From Proales similis (taxonomy: Eukaryota > Rotifera > Eurotatoria > Ploima > Proalidae): a DNA stretch of 64,000 nt. Shown one piece after another: positions 23,949 to 36,111 of this stretch; position 1 is the first letter of the stretch, and each line of letters opens with the position of its first letter. Location of the stretch: the NCBI GenBank assembly GCA_019059635.1, contig JAGVRJ010000002.1, positions 3,348,001 through 3,412,000 on the forward strand. The letters run 5' to 3'. A program made the position numbers and the translations under genes. Under the pieces are notes generated by a model. The model was not told where the DNA came from and ran no database searches. It saw only the letters and a program-made list of their open reading frames with translations.

Positions 23949-26900
23949 TCAAATGTCGATGCTTTTCTCAAGGCCGATCAAATCTGGCTCGAGTTCAAAC
24001 TCACATTGGCCAAGTTTGAGCTTGGTCTGACTCAAAGATGCTAGCTGAAGCAAGAATAATCGACTGGAGTCTTGTAAAGCGACCGCAATAAGCAACACGT
24101 CTCCTTCCTCTTGCGCTCCTCCCTCGTTTGGCATCAAGTTCACGCTGCATGATATTATACGGCTTGGACACGTGAACGAGCTTATGATCGTGTCTCCTTT
24201 GGTCAAATCCCACAAGCGAATCGTTCTATCGTAGCCTCGCGTGTCGTACGATAGGAAGAAGTTTTTAAATTGCGTGTTGTAGTCGAGCACTTTGAATGTG
24301 TTGACCGGAAAGCGGTTCGAGTTTAGCGTGAACCTACAATCAAAGAGGTTTGTCAGTAGACTTAGATTCAAGACAGCAGCAGCCAAAGGGCTCCTATTCA
24401 CTTACTTCTTTGAGCCGGTGCTCAGATCATAAATAATTATTTGCGCGTTCTCCAAACAAGTGATCACAATATTCGTTTCTTCGCTCAACTCGGCTGCCAC
24501 GTAATTAGAGCGAGCTCTGAGCTTTTTAAATAAATGGCCGGTTGACAGGTCGTAAATGACCAAACAGTTGTGCACTTCGCCCTCTTCCTGACAAGCAACG
24601 ACCAAATAGCGACCAGACGAGCCGATCGATTGGATAGATGTATTAAATTCGTGCTTGTTTTGGCGCAGGTCGTGCACAAGTTTTCGCTGCTTTAAATTCC
24701 AGACGAGTAGAGGAAATGGCTTTTGTACTTCGTCGCCGCAAACCATCCATTGTCCATTGCGACTCACCAGCATGCTGTTCAGGTAGCGGTCTTCGCCAGC
24801 CTTGAACAAGAACATGTCGTCAGTTTTCTGTTGCTGTTGCTGCTGCGGCGATTGCTGATGCGAATGATGGTGGTGGTGGCCGTGGTGATGGTGATGATGA
24901 TGTTGCTGCTGCTGTTTTACTTCACTCGAGCTCTGGTGGATTGTGTCATAATGACGCTGGTCGCTTAGCGGCACTTTTTTCAGCAATACACTCAGACGAT
25001 TTCGCGCCAGCACGACCATGTAGTTTCGATCGTGCACATCGAACAAAGGCAGATTGGGATTCATTGTGCAGTTCAAGTCGCTTAAATACTCGCATTTGTA
25101 AATGTCGATCAGATGGAGATTTCGATCGAGCAAAACGGCCGCTACGTGGCTGTCAAGCATTCGAATGTTACGCGGCACTCGATTGAAGCGAATTTTTCTC
25201 ATCAGTCGCAGCGTGATTAGATCTGCGTCGCCGTGGGCATTGCCACCGGCCACTTGCACCTGCCACAGTTCAATCTTTCGCTCATTCTCTGATAGTCCGA
25301 TGAAGCAGGTCGCGCTCAGAAAGAGAACTCGATCGTAGACAACACCTTTTGAGGTGCCCTCGCGAATATCGTCGCGCACTGACTTGTAATTGAGCGGTAT
25401 TAGCCTTTTGGCGTTCTTGCTCTCCTCAATGCCGTAGGCCCATTTCAGAGACGAGTCGCGGCTCGCATGAACACTCAACTGACCGATGTCGGCGTATAAC
25501 TCGTACAAATAGTCGTAGATGAATCGCTCGACCAAATCAAACTGGAGATCGGCTCCGAACCATCGTCTGTAGAGCTGAAGATCATGAATGACAAAGAGGA
25601 CGTTGTCGCAGGCCAGTGACTTTTGCAAGAGCCATTTTTGATTGAGAATGTACTTTGACAAGAAGTTCTGCCTCTCGCTTGTATTCGACTGATTCAGGCA
25701 TTTGCGGTACTGTTGATAGGGCAGCTCAAGGTTGGCGCGCACCGTCAAGTACGATATATTCGAGGGCGCCCGAACCGCCTTGAGCGCGTTCTCGTACAGA
25801 GTGCTCACGAACGCGGCCAGCTTCGGTCGCTCTTCTGAATACTCGTCGCTCTTAAGGAGACCTCCCACCAGTTTGTAGTGGAGCTGTTTGTTGTGATAGC
25901 AGACACGCACCATTCCTTCACCGCTCAAGTTGAACAGCTCGCGGCAGTGCTTTATTGAATACCAAATGCACTGGGTGAGCAGATCTACGCTTTTAAAATT
26001 TCTCAATTTGCCGCTCTGAAGGTACAAGCCACTGAAGAGAAGAATTTCGCTCTCTTTCAGGCCGTAACGGGTGTTCTCCAGTAGGAGAAGTATGATGCAC
26101 AATAGCTTGCTGCTAATCTCGTCTGTGTGCAGTTTCTTCAAGTATTCGATCGGATTGGTTCGCTCCAGTGTACTCGGGCCGATGGCGCATGCCGTTAGAC
26201 AAGCGCTCGAATCGAACATGGCTTTGATCTGGTCCACTTGGTTCTGGTCTTTCATGTTCCAGGTGATCAACATCTTGCAGTGAGCGGCCAGTTTCACCAC
26301 AAAGTATTTCAACAGCTTCAAGTCTTCCTCTGTGGCCAGAACAAGCTGAACGCCCAGCAGAACGATCCAGAACTTCTCCTTGTTCTTGGCCACGTAGCTT
26401 TCGATGCCTTTGCTGACCATGTCGATCGCCTGATAGGCGCCGTTGAACGCAGTCGACTCGTGCATTTCTCCCAAATAGGTGAGCTGATGGAGAACACTTT
26501 GCACCAGCGTGTTTATCTGCGCCGACATGAGTGTGTGGCCACAGAAGCGGTACAAGGTAGAAGTCTGCGCCCATTTGGTCGCTTGATTCGAGTCCAATGT
26601 GAAATGCTGCACGATGTAGTTGGCGACCAATGAATTGAGTCTCGAATGCTCGGTGTTGAGCAAGCCTTGAATGGAGTAGATGACCATTGCCGATTGTGTG
26701 CTACCTTTGCCCCATACATAGTCGTCGAGTAGATTCTCAATCGAGCTGGCGTTCGGCCATTTGTCATGACTGGTCGCTTCGAACATGCGCTGCAGAGACT
26801 TGCAGTTTGAATAGTGTCGATGAAGCTCTTGGCCCAGCTGTTTGTCGATGCGGTGTGCCAGTGGCTGCACCATTGATTTGTGAAGTTCGTTCAGATGATT

Positions 26901-28216
26901 GTCGAGCAGCGCTTTGGTTGAATTGTAGAAAAACTCGCTCATGGCCGCTTGATCATACATGCGAACTGCTTGACTGGCCTCTTTCTGCTTGCAGGCGGTC
27001 GTGTCCGCCTCGAAGCGTTTGTAGTTCTGCTTGAATACTTTGCTCTGCAGCAGCTCAAGCGTTTGCTTGTACCGATCGTAGTTGAATTTGGCAAGTGCTG
27101 ATTGCTCTCTGGCCTGCAATTGAGCTTGCGGTGCCAAATTGTGCACCCAAATGATGCAGGATGCGTCGTTTATGTTGCCCACAAGCATTTCGATCTCACG
27201 CTGTTGAAGTGATTTGAGGTATTTAAAACGAACTCGTTCTAGCTCGTGCACATCTTCGTGCTTGTCGAGCAGGCTCTTCTTGAACCCCTCGAGAAGGAGA
27301 CTGAGCTCGTCGTCAGGATTCTTGGCAGCCCAGTCCGAATAGAGCTGTTCACTGTTCAGCGTGTACACGTTCGTGTCGCCTTTTTTACTCGACTTGTACC
27401 ATTTGTGAAACAGCTTCACTTGGTCTTGGCTCATTTTTGGCTTGACAAAGCGGTCGAAATCGTGCGCGCGAATCTGGTCGGGACACATTAGGTTGTCTGG
27501 ATCGATAAAATCCGACTCACTCAACAGAACTGCATAGAGGCAATGTGAGCGACGATTGGTCAAAAGATGTCGCAAGATGCTCTCGCGCAGCGTTCGGCGA
27601 TAGTGACGATCAAGGCCGGCATTGAGCTCGCCCTGGGTGGTCACATGTATCACATTGAGATCACAGTTGTTTATCTCCTGAGCGGCGTAGAGTCTGAGTC
27701 GAGCCAGAATGTAGTCGCTCGAGTCCAATTTTGTCAATGATTGCTGAAAAGCAAACGTCCATTCGGCCTCGTGGCCGTCAAGAATATAAAGTTGAATCTC
27801 TCGAGCAGCCAGAGAATTGGACGTTGCCAAGAGTTGATTGGCATCTACGGCCGATAGTCGTCGTTTTGAATTGAGCAAATATTGCGAGTGAGGCGGCAGA
27901 TAGAGCAGAGCGTAAGGTGAAGGTGTGCAATTTAGACTTGCTTTCTCATTCACTGACAAGCTTGGCTTGACCTTTGAATCGATTTATTTATAGCCAGAGA
28001 TAAAGATGCCACTCGGCAGCACTTTCAGCTTACCGCCGCTGTGAGGGGCGCTGAGTCAGCAGCTTCTTCGGCCTCGTTTAGCGCCGCGTCTAAGTGACAA
28101 GTCGAAAGCTGACGCCTCCTAATTTCAAAATTGTCAAATATTCAGCGTTGTCGAGACCGGCTCTTAATCGCTGGCACCAACCTTTTGAAAGTTCCTTTAG
28201 AGCAAGCACAGCCCAT
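23949..28216 (-). CDS. Divergent NACHT/WD40 (NWD-like) protein with N-myristoylation motif
   Basis: Four exons give 1,356 residues: 28216-28182, 28118-28034, 27971-24406 and 24333-23949, with introns of 63, 62 and 72 nt. The long exon alone has no ATG near its start (it opens at TTG), so the upstream exons are needed. The first codes MGCACSKGTF, a myristoylation (G2, S6) and palmitoylation (C3, C5) type N-terminus. The middle resembles NWD/NPHP3/TEP1-type STAND proteins: an RSHCLYAVLLSESDF segment, an NTP-binding-like region around VWGKGSTQSAMVIYSIQ, then LGVQLVL and LLITWNMKD-like strands and a helical part. The C-terminal third has WD40-like blades, ending with YDRTIRLWDLTKGD. A His/Gln-rich loop lies near 24.83-24.92 kb. 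No canonical Walker A is visible, so NTP hydrolysis is doubtful. The family call is by pattern only. Confidence 0.6.
28182..28216 (-). other. First coding exon with myristoyl/palmitoyl signal
   Basis: Encodes MGCACSKGTFK and two bases of an Arg codon. Removing the 63-nt GT-AG intron (28181-28119) joins it in frame to RRQLSTCHLDAALNEAEE. Removing the 62-nt intron (28033-27972) then joins the large exon. Both intron sizes match others in the window. Confidence 0.55.
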
Positions 28217-29981
28217 TTTAATCGACTTTAGCAGGAGACCCAAGTCAGAGCGAGATGTTCAAGCCTAATTACGGCCATCACATATCTAAATTGAAAAGTT
28301 GAAAGAAACCAACGCGTCAATTATGCTCCTGAGCGGGTATACGATTGTGCTTGTGTGTGTGTGTGTGTGTGTATGTGTACGTTTGTGTGTTGTAGCAAAA
28401 GTTAGCAAGTGCCGCTTAGAAACGGGTGTCGTTCAAGAGTTTTATAGTCAAAGAAAATGAACACAAACACACGAAAGGCAAAAAGCTATAAACACTGCTA
28501 TCGGTCGATAAGCAATCGGAATGGTGACAGAGCCAAGGTGAACTACCCGTGGCCAGTTGCTTTCAAATAAAGAGCCGTGAAAAGCAAGAGAAAGAGAGGG
28601 AGAGGCAAAGCAGCATTATCAACCAAGACGCAGCTTACAAGGCAAGCAAATAAAATTTATAATTCAAGAATATAAAGCTCAAGAACATAAATTAATTTGG
28701 CCGGGCACATAATGGAGCGGCGCTTCGATGCCATTCGCCGGCTTGCATGCCTGATATACTACGATCGCTGCTTCTACTGCTGCTCGAGCGACATAGAGCG
28801 CTCATCATCATCATCATCATCAGTAGCAGAAGCAGAAGCATCATCACCACCATCATCCTTCTCCTCCTTCTCTCTTCATCATCATGGGTTCCCACCATTT
28901 CTTTGCTCGCCAACTTAGCATATTCTTCTGCAATCGTGCAAATTCAACGAATGCATTAACATAAACCATCCAATTCGTTCCAGCTCAGTCATTCTGCCGC
29001 CATCAGTGCTGCCAGCGCGCCGTCATATCTAATCGACATGCTTTCCTATAAACAGTAGACGCCTATTCAAATGCATAAACAATGCACCTAATGCAACTAA
29101 TTAAAAAATAGAGAAAAGAAAGAACGAGAGAAAGAGTCCAATCTGGTTCGGTAGCTTATTGAGTAGGGCTTGAGAGATATTCGGATTATTCAGTCGAGAC
29201 TGAGAGCAAGCGCTTTCATCGCCACCTCGTAGAGATATGTCTAACCGTTTGCGCGAAATCGATCCAGCTCTAAGACAAGTCGAAACATTGCCGATTCTCC
29301 ATCTCGCGAGTATCGCGTTTCTAATAACCATGCCTCGGTCTCTCATTTCATAAAAGAGTCGATTCGCCTTCTCAGCTAACCCGAACAAAACTCAGAACCA
29401 CTTGGTTACAGTGATGAGGGAAAAACGGTTCAAATTAGAAACTTTGATCAGCTCTTTGCCACATAATAACGGCAGCTCAGTGTCAGTCAAATAAAAATCA
29501 AATTAGAAGAAAATTTGTTTTTGTCTCATGTTTACCGACACAATTCTTTTCTTGCTTTGCTACCTTGTTCTGATTCTGTCTTTAAGGGGAAAAAGCCTCG
29601 CCCACTGACAGCGATTTATTGATCGCTTTAACCTAAACCCCTTGCTATCGCAATCAAAACTCCACTCAAAATTGCTGTTTTCCCGTGCGATGAAAAAAAC
29701 GTTCAGACATGCAAAGCCCAAATGAATCTGGAAATTTAATCGTAAATCTGGAATTATTTTGATTCTGTCGGGCTGCAATCACTTGCTGCATTCTCTCAAC
29801 TGTTCAGGTGCTCTCTGTTGGACCCGTTACTGTTATTTTCGTCAAACAATTCATTTTTACCTTGAATGTTTAAAAAAGCGCTCGAGTAAATTTCTGTGCC
29901 GTAAACTCGGTCTCAGTGGCGTCGGTTATTTAAAGACTGTGAGCGTCTCAAAGTCGGTATTGTTGCAACATTTTTGAAAAA
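28217..29981. other. Intergenic region with microsatellites
   Basis: Holds a (TG)n run at 28351-28379 and a (TCA)n/(CAT)n tract at about 28801-28885. The frames through these triplet repeats are low-complexity and not supported as genes. Nothing else recognisable before the DOMON gene. Confidence 0.45.
28351..28379. repeat. (TG)n dinucleotide microsatellite
   Basis: About 11 uninterrupted TG units followed by an imperfect TATGTG tail, in an intergenic position. Confidence 0.9.
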
Positions 29982-30729
29982 ATGAAAAAGGCGTTTAATT
30001 CTTTGGGCTTATGCTTGCTCCTGTTGGCTTCAAGTGAGCTTGTTGTTAAAGCTCAAATGAGCCAATGGACACAAACCGATCTGCTTGGGCGAGTCAGTGC
30101 CAAATGGCGCTTTAGCAATCAGCTGCTTGAGTTCAATGTCACTGCTCGTCTGGATTCGGTTCAAGACTGCTGGTTTGCGATCGGAGTGAACACCAACTCC
30201 GATATGGTAATTTCAACCGTCGTTTCACTTTCTAGCGTTTGTCAGCGCTCCTTTAAACTCCAATGTGCAGGAGGGTGCCAATGTAGCGATGGTTAGAAAC
30301 TCGCCCAACGAGAGATCCATCGCACATTTCCTGAACGATCCGAACAGATACATTAGCTACGTCATGGACGCTTCAAGGCCTCAGCTAGGGCTTCAAGACG
30401 CGTCATTCAATGTTCAAAACGGCAATTTAACGCTGACTTTCAAGCGCGAAAACATCGCCAATGTGAACAACTATTTGGAGATCACGCCCGAGTCCAAGTT
30501 CTATATCCTGACCGCTCATGGACCTGGTAGGCTAATTTTGGGAGCGAACACTCGTTGATAAGCCAGAGCGTTGATGGGTCATAAACTAGGTGCCTTGGCA
30601 TATCACGGACCGAACCGAGCAGCTGTGCGGGCCGATGCGCCGACTACTAGCAAGCCTTCACCGCCGCTTTGGGCAACTCTGCTCAGTTTGTGGCAGTGGC
30701 TGCTGCGTCTTCTCAATCTCGCTAACTAG
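29982..30729 (+). CDS. Secreted or membrane-anchored DOMON-domain protein
   Basis: Three exons, 29982-30206, 30271-30526 and 30590-30729, give 206 residues; introns are 64 and 63 nt. Residues 1-24 form a signal peptide (hydrophobic LGLCLLLLASSELVV). A DOMON domain follows: SAKWRFSNQLLEFNVTARLD, then DCWFAIGVNTNSDM, EGANVAMVRN and DASRPQLGLQD, ending at FYILTAHGPG. DOMON domains bind haem or sugars in extracellular redox and adhesion proteins. The last exon ends in a hydrophobic helix (LWATLLSLWQWLLRLL), suggesting a membrane anchor or GPI-type tail. There is no cytochrome b561 or monooxygenase domain, so this is a stand-alone DOMON protein. Its ligand cannot be told. Confidence 0.75.
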
Positions 30730-31182
30730 GATTTTAGACAAACAAACTAACTTGAGAGCATACGCACACCACCAGATTGCTTGTTTCATGATCTTATCAA
30801 ACCAAATAAAAGGCTACTCATTTGCCGACTCGCTTCTCTCATCATTAATGAGGCGCGAATGGTTGCGTCGGACGCTCTTTAACTTTTCTAATTGATTCGA
30901 GTCGGCCGCAACTCTTCGCCGCTTCAGGGCGGGACGCTACGTGTGACCTTCGCCGACTAAGAGCGTGATTCGATGTGACATCTACTGCTTGAATAACTTT
31001 TGCGTCAGCATAATTACGCATTCTGCCTCTCATTGTCCGAACAGCCAGTGCGTGCTGAACCATCCTACCGTCACAGCCACCATCATCGCCATCGTCGTCA
31101 ACTCGTCTTTTTCTTGTTCTCTTTGGTCGATCATTCATTTCTTTTAATTTAGGCTTCGTGGACACCTTTTTTAGTCGGCGAC
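30730..31182. other. Intergenic / 5' UTR region
   Basis: Short frames only. Acceptor-like sites at ~31150 (TTTAATTTAG) and ~31174 (TTTTTTAG) just before the next ATG suggest that part of this region is a 5' UTR intron of the downstream gene. Confidence 0.35.
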
Positions 31183-32271
31183 ATGCCCTACGAGGAAAGC
31201 GAACACATTGAAGAGTTTATCCGCATCACTTCACTTGGTGTCGATTCGGATCAAGCGCCACTCAGTCCAATTAGGCTACGTCGCGATGTGAGCGAATCGA
31301 TGAGGAGACGTCGCGCCAACCGGCCCTACAGCTACTACATGGCCACACAGTTCAATCCAGTCGAACTCGAAGGCCAACAAGAGCTGTTGGAGCCAATTGA
31401 AACAAGTCTAGTTTGGCAGCACAGACTCAGTCGTAGTATGCAGCAAATTTCAACTCCGATGCCCCGCGACGAGGCCAGCCCTGAGCCGAACATGCAGCAG
31501 CGGGCGTCGTCCACCAGCCACTTGCCGACCAGTTCTGCGGCCAATCGCTCGTCGGTCATCGACCGCTTTTTCAAATCAATATTTCAAAAGGCAAAGCCAG
31601 CCAACACGTTCAGCCGTCTCTTTAGCAGTTTTCGCCATCGCTCGGGCACCAGACGCAGCCACCAGAGAGCCAGAGAGTCGTGCGGCTCGTCCAACTCGAA
31701 TGTGAGCTCCTCAGCAGCTGTCGACGAGCCCGTCAGAGCCTTGGTTGTGTTCGACGACGATCATCGACACCAAGCAGATGTGTACTGTCTGCCGCAAATC
31801 AAACTCGAGAGTATGGAAGCTCAAGATAATCAGGCAGACGTAAGCAGCTTGAGCGACGCAGTTGTGAACGTGGACATCTCACTGGGCCTGAGCAATTCGT
31901 CTGAGATGCGATCTTTCCTAGAAAGCGACACCAAGTCGCCGCCCCATCGCGCGGCCAACTGTCCCAACATCGAAGCGCAACTCTCAAGTTTATCAAGCAT
32001 TGACTCGATCAACATACCGTTCATAGATGCCGACGAAGAGGCCACCGACTATCATACAGACTCGTCACTAAGCGGCTCAGAAGAACGTCAAGTCGAGTGG
32101 GCATCTTCAGAATCATGGGCCAGCTGCCATGCTTCCGACAACTTGGAGCTCGACTCTGCCAATTCGACGGCTCGCTTGAATCGATTCAATTTTAATCGGC
32201 GCCAAGCTAAAACCGGGTCCGATTACGTTCATGTTCGCAGTGAGCAGTTCCTACCTGAGCGAATGCCGTAG
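31183..32271 (+). CDS. Ser-rich protein of unknown function (362 aa)
   Basis: A single open frame with an ATG at 31183. It is long for chance, codon use looks like its neighbours, and a polyA signal follows. No known domain is recognised. The N-terminal third has a basic patch (SESMRRRRANRPYSYYMATQ). The middle is Ser/Arg-rich around SRLFSSFRHRSGTRRSHQR. The C-terminal half is acidic and Ser-rich, with DADEEATDYHTDSSLSGSEE, and is probably disordered. There is no signal peptide or membrane segment. It could be a scaffold or phosphoprotein; no function is proposed. Confidence 0.6.
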   Translation: MPYEESEHIEEFIRITSLGVDSDQAPLSPIRLRRDVSESMRRRRANRPYSYYMATQFNPVELEGQQELLEPIETSLVWQHRLSRSMQQISTPMPRDEASPEPNMQQRASSTSHLPTSSAANRSSVIDRFFKSIFQKAKPANTFSRLFSSFRHRSGTRRSHQRARESCGSSNSNVSSSAAVDEPVRALVVFDDDHRHQADVYCLPQIKLESMEAQDNQADVSSLSDAVVNVDISLGLSNSSEMRSFLESDTKSPPHRAANCPNIEAQLSSLSSIDSINIPFIDADEEATDYHTDSSLSGSEERQVEWASSESWASCHASDNLELDSANSTARLNRFNFNRRQAKTGSDYVHVRSEQFLPERMP

Positions 32272-32856
32272 CCACAAACTGGCCCTATGGCGCCGTACGT
32301 CAATAGAAAACAAACATAATCTCATCATTGTAACTCAATCTTGTTTTTAAGGCATTTAACCCTAATTTAAAGCTCCCGTCATTAGTCGATTCACTGGGAC
32401 TAGAGTATATAGAGTATTATTTAATCGAATGAATTTGTTAATAAATATCGACTCGTTTTACAAAGTAGATGAACGAAAGCTGCACGCTCTCACTTTTCAC
32501 ATTTTTCAGCCTAAATGCACTGTTGTCCTGTTGACCTGACATGCGTCAGTCAACGATCCAGTAGAGCCTGACTGCCCGAGACCGAATCGCATTCTTGCTA
32601 CTGAATACAATAAACTTTGAAAACACCCCACACCGCACAGACAAGTTAAATTGGATAGGCCACGCGGTTTGCGCCTGCAAAATTTATGCATATTCGACCG
32701 GCAACAGCGAAATGAGCGAACAACTAGTAGGAAAGAGAATAAATAAGAACTGAGAGAGCAAGAGAGAGAGAGAGAGAGGGGTTGCACGCGAATTATCATA
32801 GCTAACGACCACGACCAGTAGTAGACGCGGACAGAGAAACAAATTAAAAGCGAGAA
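32272..32856. other. Intergenic region upstream of TMCO1
   Basis: Contains the 3' UTR of the preceding gene, a (GA)n run at about 32755-32778 and probably the TMCO1 promoter. No coding frame supported. Confidence 0.4.
32440..32445 (+). terminator. Polyadenylation signal AATAAA
   Basis: AATAAA about 170 nt after the stop of the Ser-rich gene and ahead of TMCO1, on the same strand. Confidence 0.4.
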
Positions 32857-33529
32857 ATGAATCGAATGCTTAGTGACAGCTTGTTGGTTGTGTTCATTGC
32901 CTTGTTCACAGCCCTGATCAGCGAGACATTCTCATGGCTCCTCATTTACCGAACGGACAAATACAAACGCCTGCAGGCGGAGATTGACAAGCAAAGCAAG
33001 AAATGTAAGTTGAACTCTGTTTGCCAAGTAAGCGTCCGCTTTTCAGCTGCAGTCCATTCAAGTGGAGAGCAAGAAAGAGTTTGCCGACAAAAACCAAAAA
33101 AAGAGACTCGAACGCGAAGAAGAGCGCCTCAAACAGAACAATAGAGAGTTGTCCATGGTCAAAATGAAGTCGATGTTCACAATTTCCATTTCGATGATCG
33201 CCTTGTTGAGCATGTTCAACTCGATGTAATTAGCCTTCGAGCTGTGGCCTCCTTCGTTTGGCTTTATTTTGCATTGCGCATCTAGATTCGAGGGAATTGT
33301 GGTGGCCAAGCTGCCTTTCGAGCCGATAAGTCTTCTGCGAGGAATCTCTCATCGCAATCTGAACGGCGAGGATTTCACCGACTGCTCGTTCCTCTTTATT
33401 TACATTCTGTCCACAATGTCGATTCGGCAAAATTTGCAAAAGCTGCTCGGCGTCGAGCAGTCAAGAGCGGCTTCTAAACTCGGAAATGGCTTCTTCAGCC
33501 AACCCAACAGCTCTCTCTATTCTAAATGA
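32857..33529 (+). CDS. TMCO1: TMCO1, ER calcium-load-activated channel / translocon factor
   Basis: Exons 32857-33004, 33063-33225 and 33286-33529 give 184 residues against 188 in human. The introns are 58 and 60 nt. The first intron was fixed by homology: skipping to the acceptor at 33062 gives QSKKLESKKE, as in the vertebrate protein. TM1 is SLLVVFIALFTALISETFSW, followed by the invariant YRTDKYKRL, a charged coiled coil with RELSMVKMKSMF, TM2, and FTDCSFLFIYILSTMSIRQN near the C-terminus. TMCO1 is an Oxa1-superfamily ER membrane protein found in the multipass translocon and reported as a Ca2+ leak channel. It sits head to tail with the Smad gene 340 nt downstream. Confidence 0.95.
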
Positions 33530-33549
33530 GACTGCGCCATCTTCTTCTT

Positions 33550-33555
33550 AATAAA
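33550..33555 (+). terminator. Polyadenylation signal of TMCO1
   Basis: AATAAA 20 nt after the TMCO1 stop codon, giving a very short 3' UTR. Confidence 0.55.
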
Positions 33556-33869
33556 GAAATCTTGTTGATTCAGCGAATCGTTTCAATTGGCGCCTTAGTT
33601 TTTGCTGGCAAATTGGCCGCGTTTTGTTCTCGCAGTGGAATATAATGTTTCTTCTTTGGAGACTGTCAAAACGTTAACATTGTTTTGCCCCGCGTGTCAC
33701 CTTATCGAACATTATTTTGTCTAAATTGAACTGGCCGCTGCTTGCGTAGTTGATTTGTTTTTGCCAGTCGGTCGATCGAGCAACGGCGTTTGAAATTTGC
33801 ACGAATTGGTGCTTTATAAGTGTTTATTGATTTGAAAATCATATTTGCAAAGTAAAGAACATTAGCGAG

Positions 33870-34701
<832 letters not shown>

Positions 34702-35282
34702 GCGGCCTCCGCTCTTCTCTCCTGTTTGTCCAGCTGAACGCTCAACTCTCTCCTTCACACTCACTTTCTCTCTTTCTTCTCTCTATTGTTTCTATCATCA
34801 TATATTTATTGTTCGCTTGTAAATTGGCTCGACAATTAATTTTGAAGCAAAGCATCAACGTTTGTTTATGTAAACTATCTAATGGAACATACAAGTCCAA
34901 ATCTCAAATTGGCTCGATAACAAACCTTGATGCCAACAAGAATAAAAAGAAACAACGAAAAAAATTCAATGCATTGCTTTAGTTTTAGGTCTGGATTGCA
35001 TCGATGCTCGACTAGAACTCGTTCGGCTATTAGCATTACCAGCAAGCGTCTAGATTAGCTCCTGACCTTTGAAAAAACGAGAAAACAATAAGGTTCTAAT
35101 CTCGGGTGCAATGTTTCTTTGGAACCTCTAGACCGTTCTTGGCATTCGTCTCTGGCTCGTTGGTCCACACCCTTTGAGATTTAAATGCAAACGACCAGCA
35201 AGCTTAAAGTTGCAGATGGTCTTGGAAACCAGTTGGCTTTATTCTAAAGTAAAACGAAGCGATCTCTGTCTCAGAAGGGCTC
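34702..35282. other. Convergent intergenic region
   Basis: 3' flanks of the Smad (+) and heat-shock (-) genes. An AATAAA occurs near 34940 on the plus strand. No gene seen. Confidence 0.4.
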
Positions 35283-36111
35283 TTAAAGGCTTTTGATGGG
35301 ACCTCTAACAAACAAAAGGCGTCTTTGCCTGTCTACGCCGTGCTCGAGATGCTGAGTGTCCATGTTAGAAGGCAGCTTGATCTGACGCTTGAGCTCAAGA
35401 CTCGAATCACCGAACATATCCCAATCATTCTTGAACACTCTGATAAGCAAGTTGTTGTAAGCCGAGAGCTCCAATGAGTTTTGCCCATCGACCATATCGC
35501 CCAGGTAGACCTCGTACTCAATCATTTGATCCGAGCGGCGTTCGCTTATCGCCCCGATCTTGTTGAGTTGTGAGGCAGTGCCAGCACTTGAACTGCTGTT
35601 GATTGTGGATGTCTCAAGCGATCTGCCATTAGTTGCCTCTCTGCCTGCGCTAGCTTTGGACGAGTGCAATTTACCGATAAGCGAAAGCTGACGCGTCTCG
35701 TCGTCCAGCTCTGCTCTAATCGTGTACTGGTCCACATCATTGGGAAGCGTAAACTCTCGCTTGAACTCTTTTGACACCTCTTCGGCCTCGTCATCTTGTT
35801 TGCTCTTTCCTTGAACGATCAGCTTGAATCCTTAATAAATTCGCTTTCAGTTTTTTTCCTCTTTTCGGAGGCATCGTTTTGAGGCAAAAAAAACCTTCAG
35901 TTCGAACGGTTATCTCGTCAAAGTTGAAATCTCCGACGTTGAACTCAATTGTGTAGACGGGCTCGTCATTCTCATCCTTGCCGTAATGGGCCTTATGAGG
36001 AGAAAGAGAAGCAGTGGACAAAGAGCGTCTCTTTTGACCGGAAGCGCCCACACCGTATCTTATCTTGCGGCGACTTGAAAACTCCTCGCTCGTTCTCACT
36101 ATGCTTGTCAT
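35283..36111 (-). CDS. Small heat-shock protein with two alpha-crystallin domains
   Basis: Exons 36111-35895 and 35830-35283 (64-nt intron) give 254 residues. The frame opens at a GTG at 36120, so the ATG at 36111 is used. The first alpha-crystallin domain runs from VYTIEFNVGDFNFDEITVR through the splice to FKLIVQGK and FKREFTLPNDVDQYTIRAEL. It includes the usual L-P-x-x-V-D core before the last strands. A Ser-rich linker follows. The second domain is more divergent: YEVYLGDMVDGQNSLELSAY, LLIRVFKNDW, then LKRQIKLPSNMDTQHLEHGV and RRLLFVRG. Small heat-shock proteins are ATP-independent holdase chaperones. Two-domain forms are known mainly from flatworms. No C-terminal IxI motif is seen. Confidence 0.82.

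Noticed and set aside
26238-26633. Plus-strand frame of 131 codons
   Set aside because: Antisense shadow of the NWD-like main exon; no recognisable motif and no splice context.
28801-28885. Ser-, His- or Ile-rich peptides from the TCA/CAT repeat
   Set aside because: Low-complexity triplet repeat is open in several frames; no gene structure around it.
33005-33046. 42-nt first intron in TMCO1 ending at TTTTCAG
   Set aside because: It shifts the frame; the acceptor at 33062 gives KKLESKKE as in known TMCO1.
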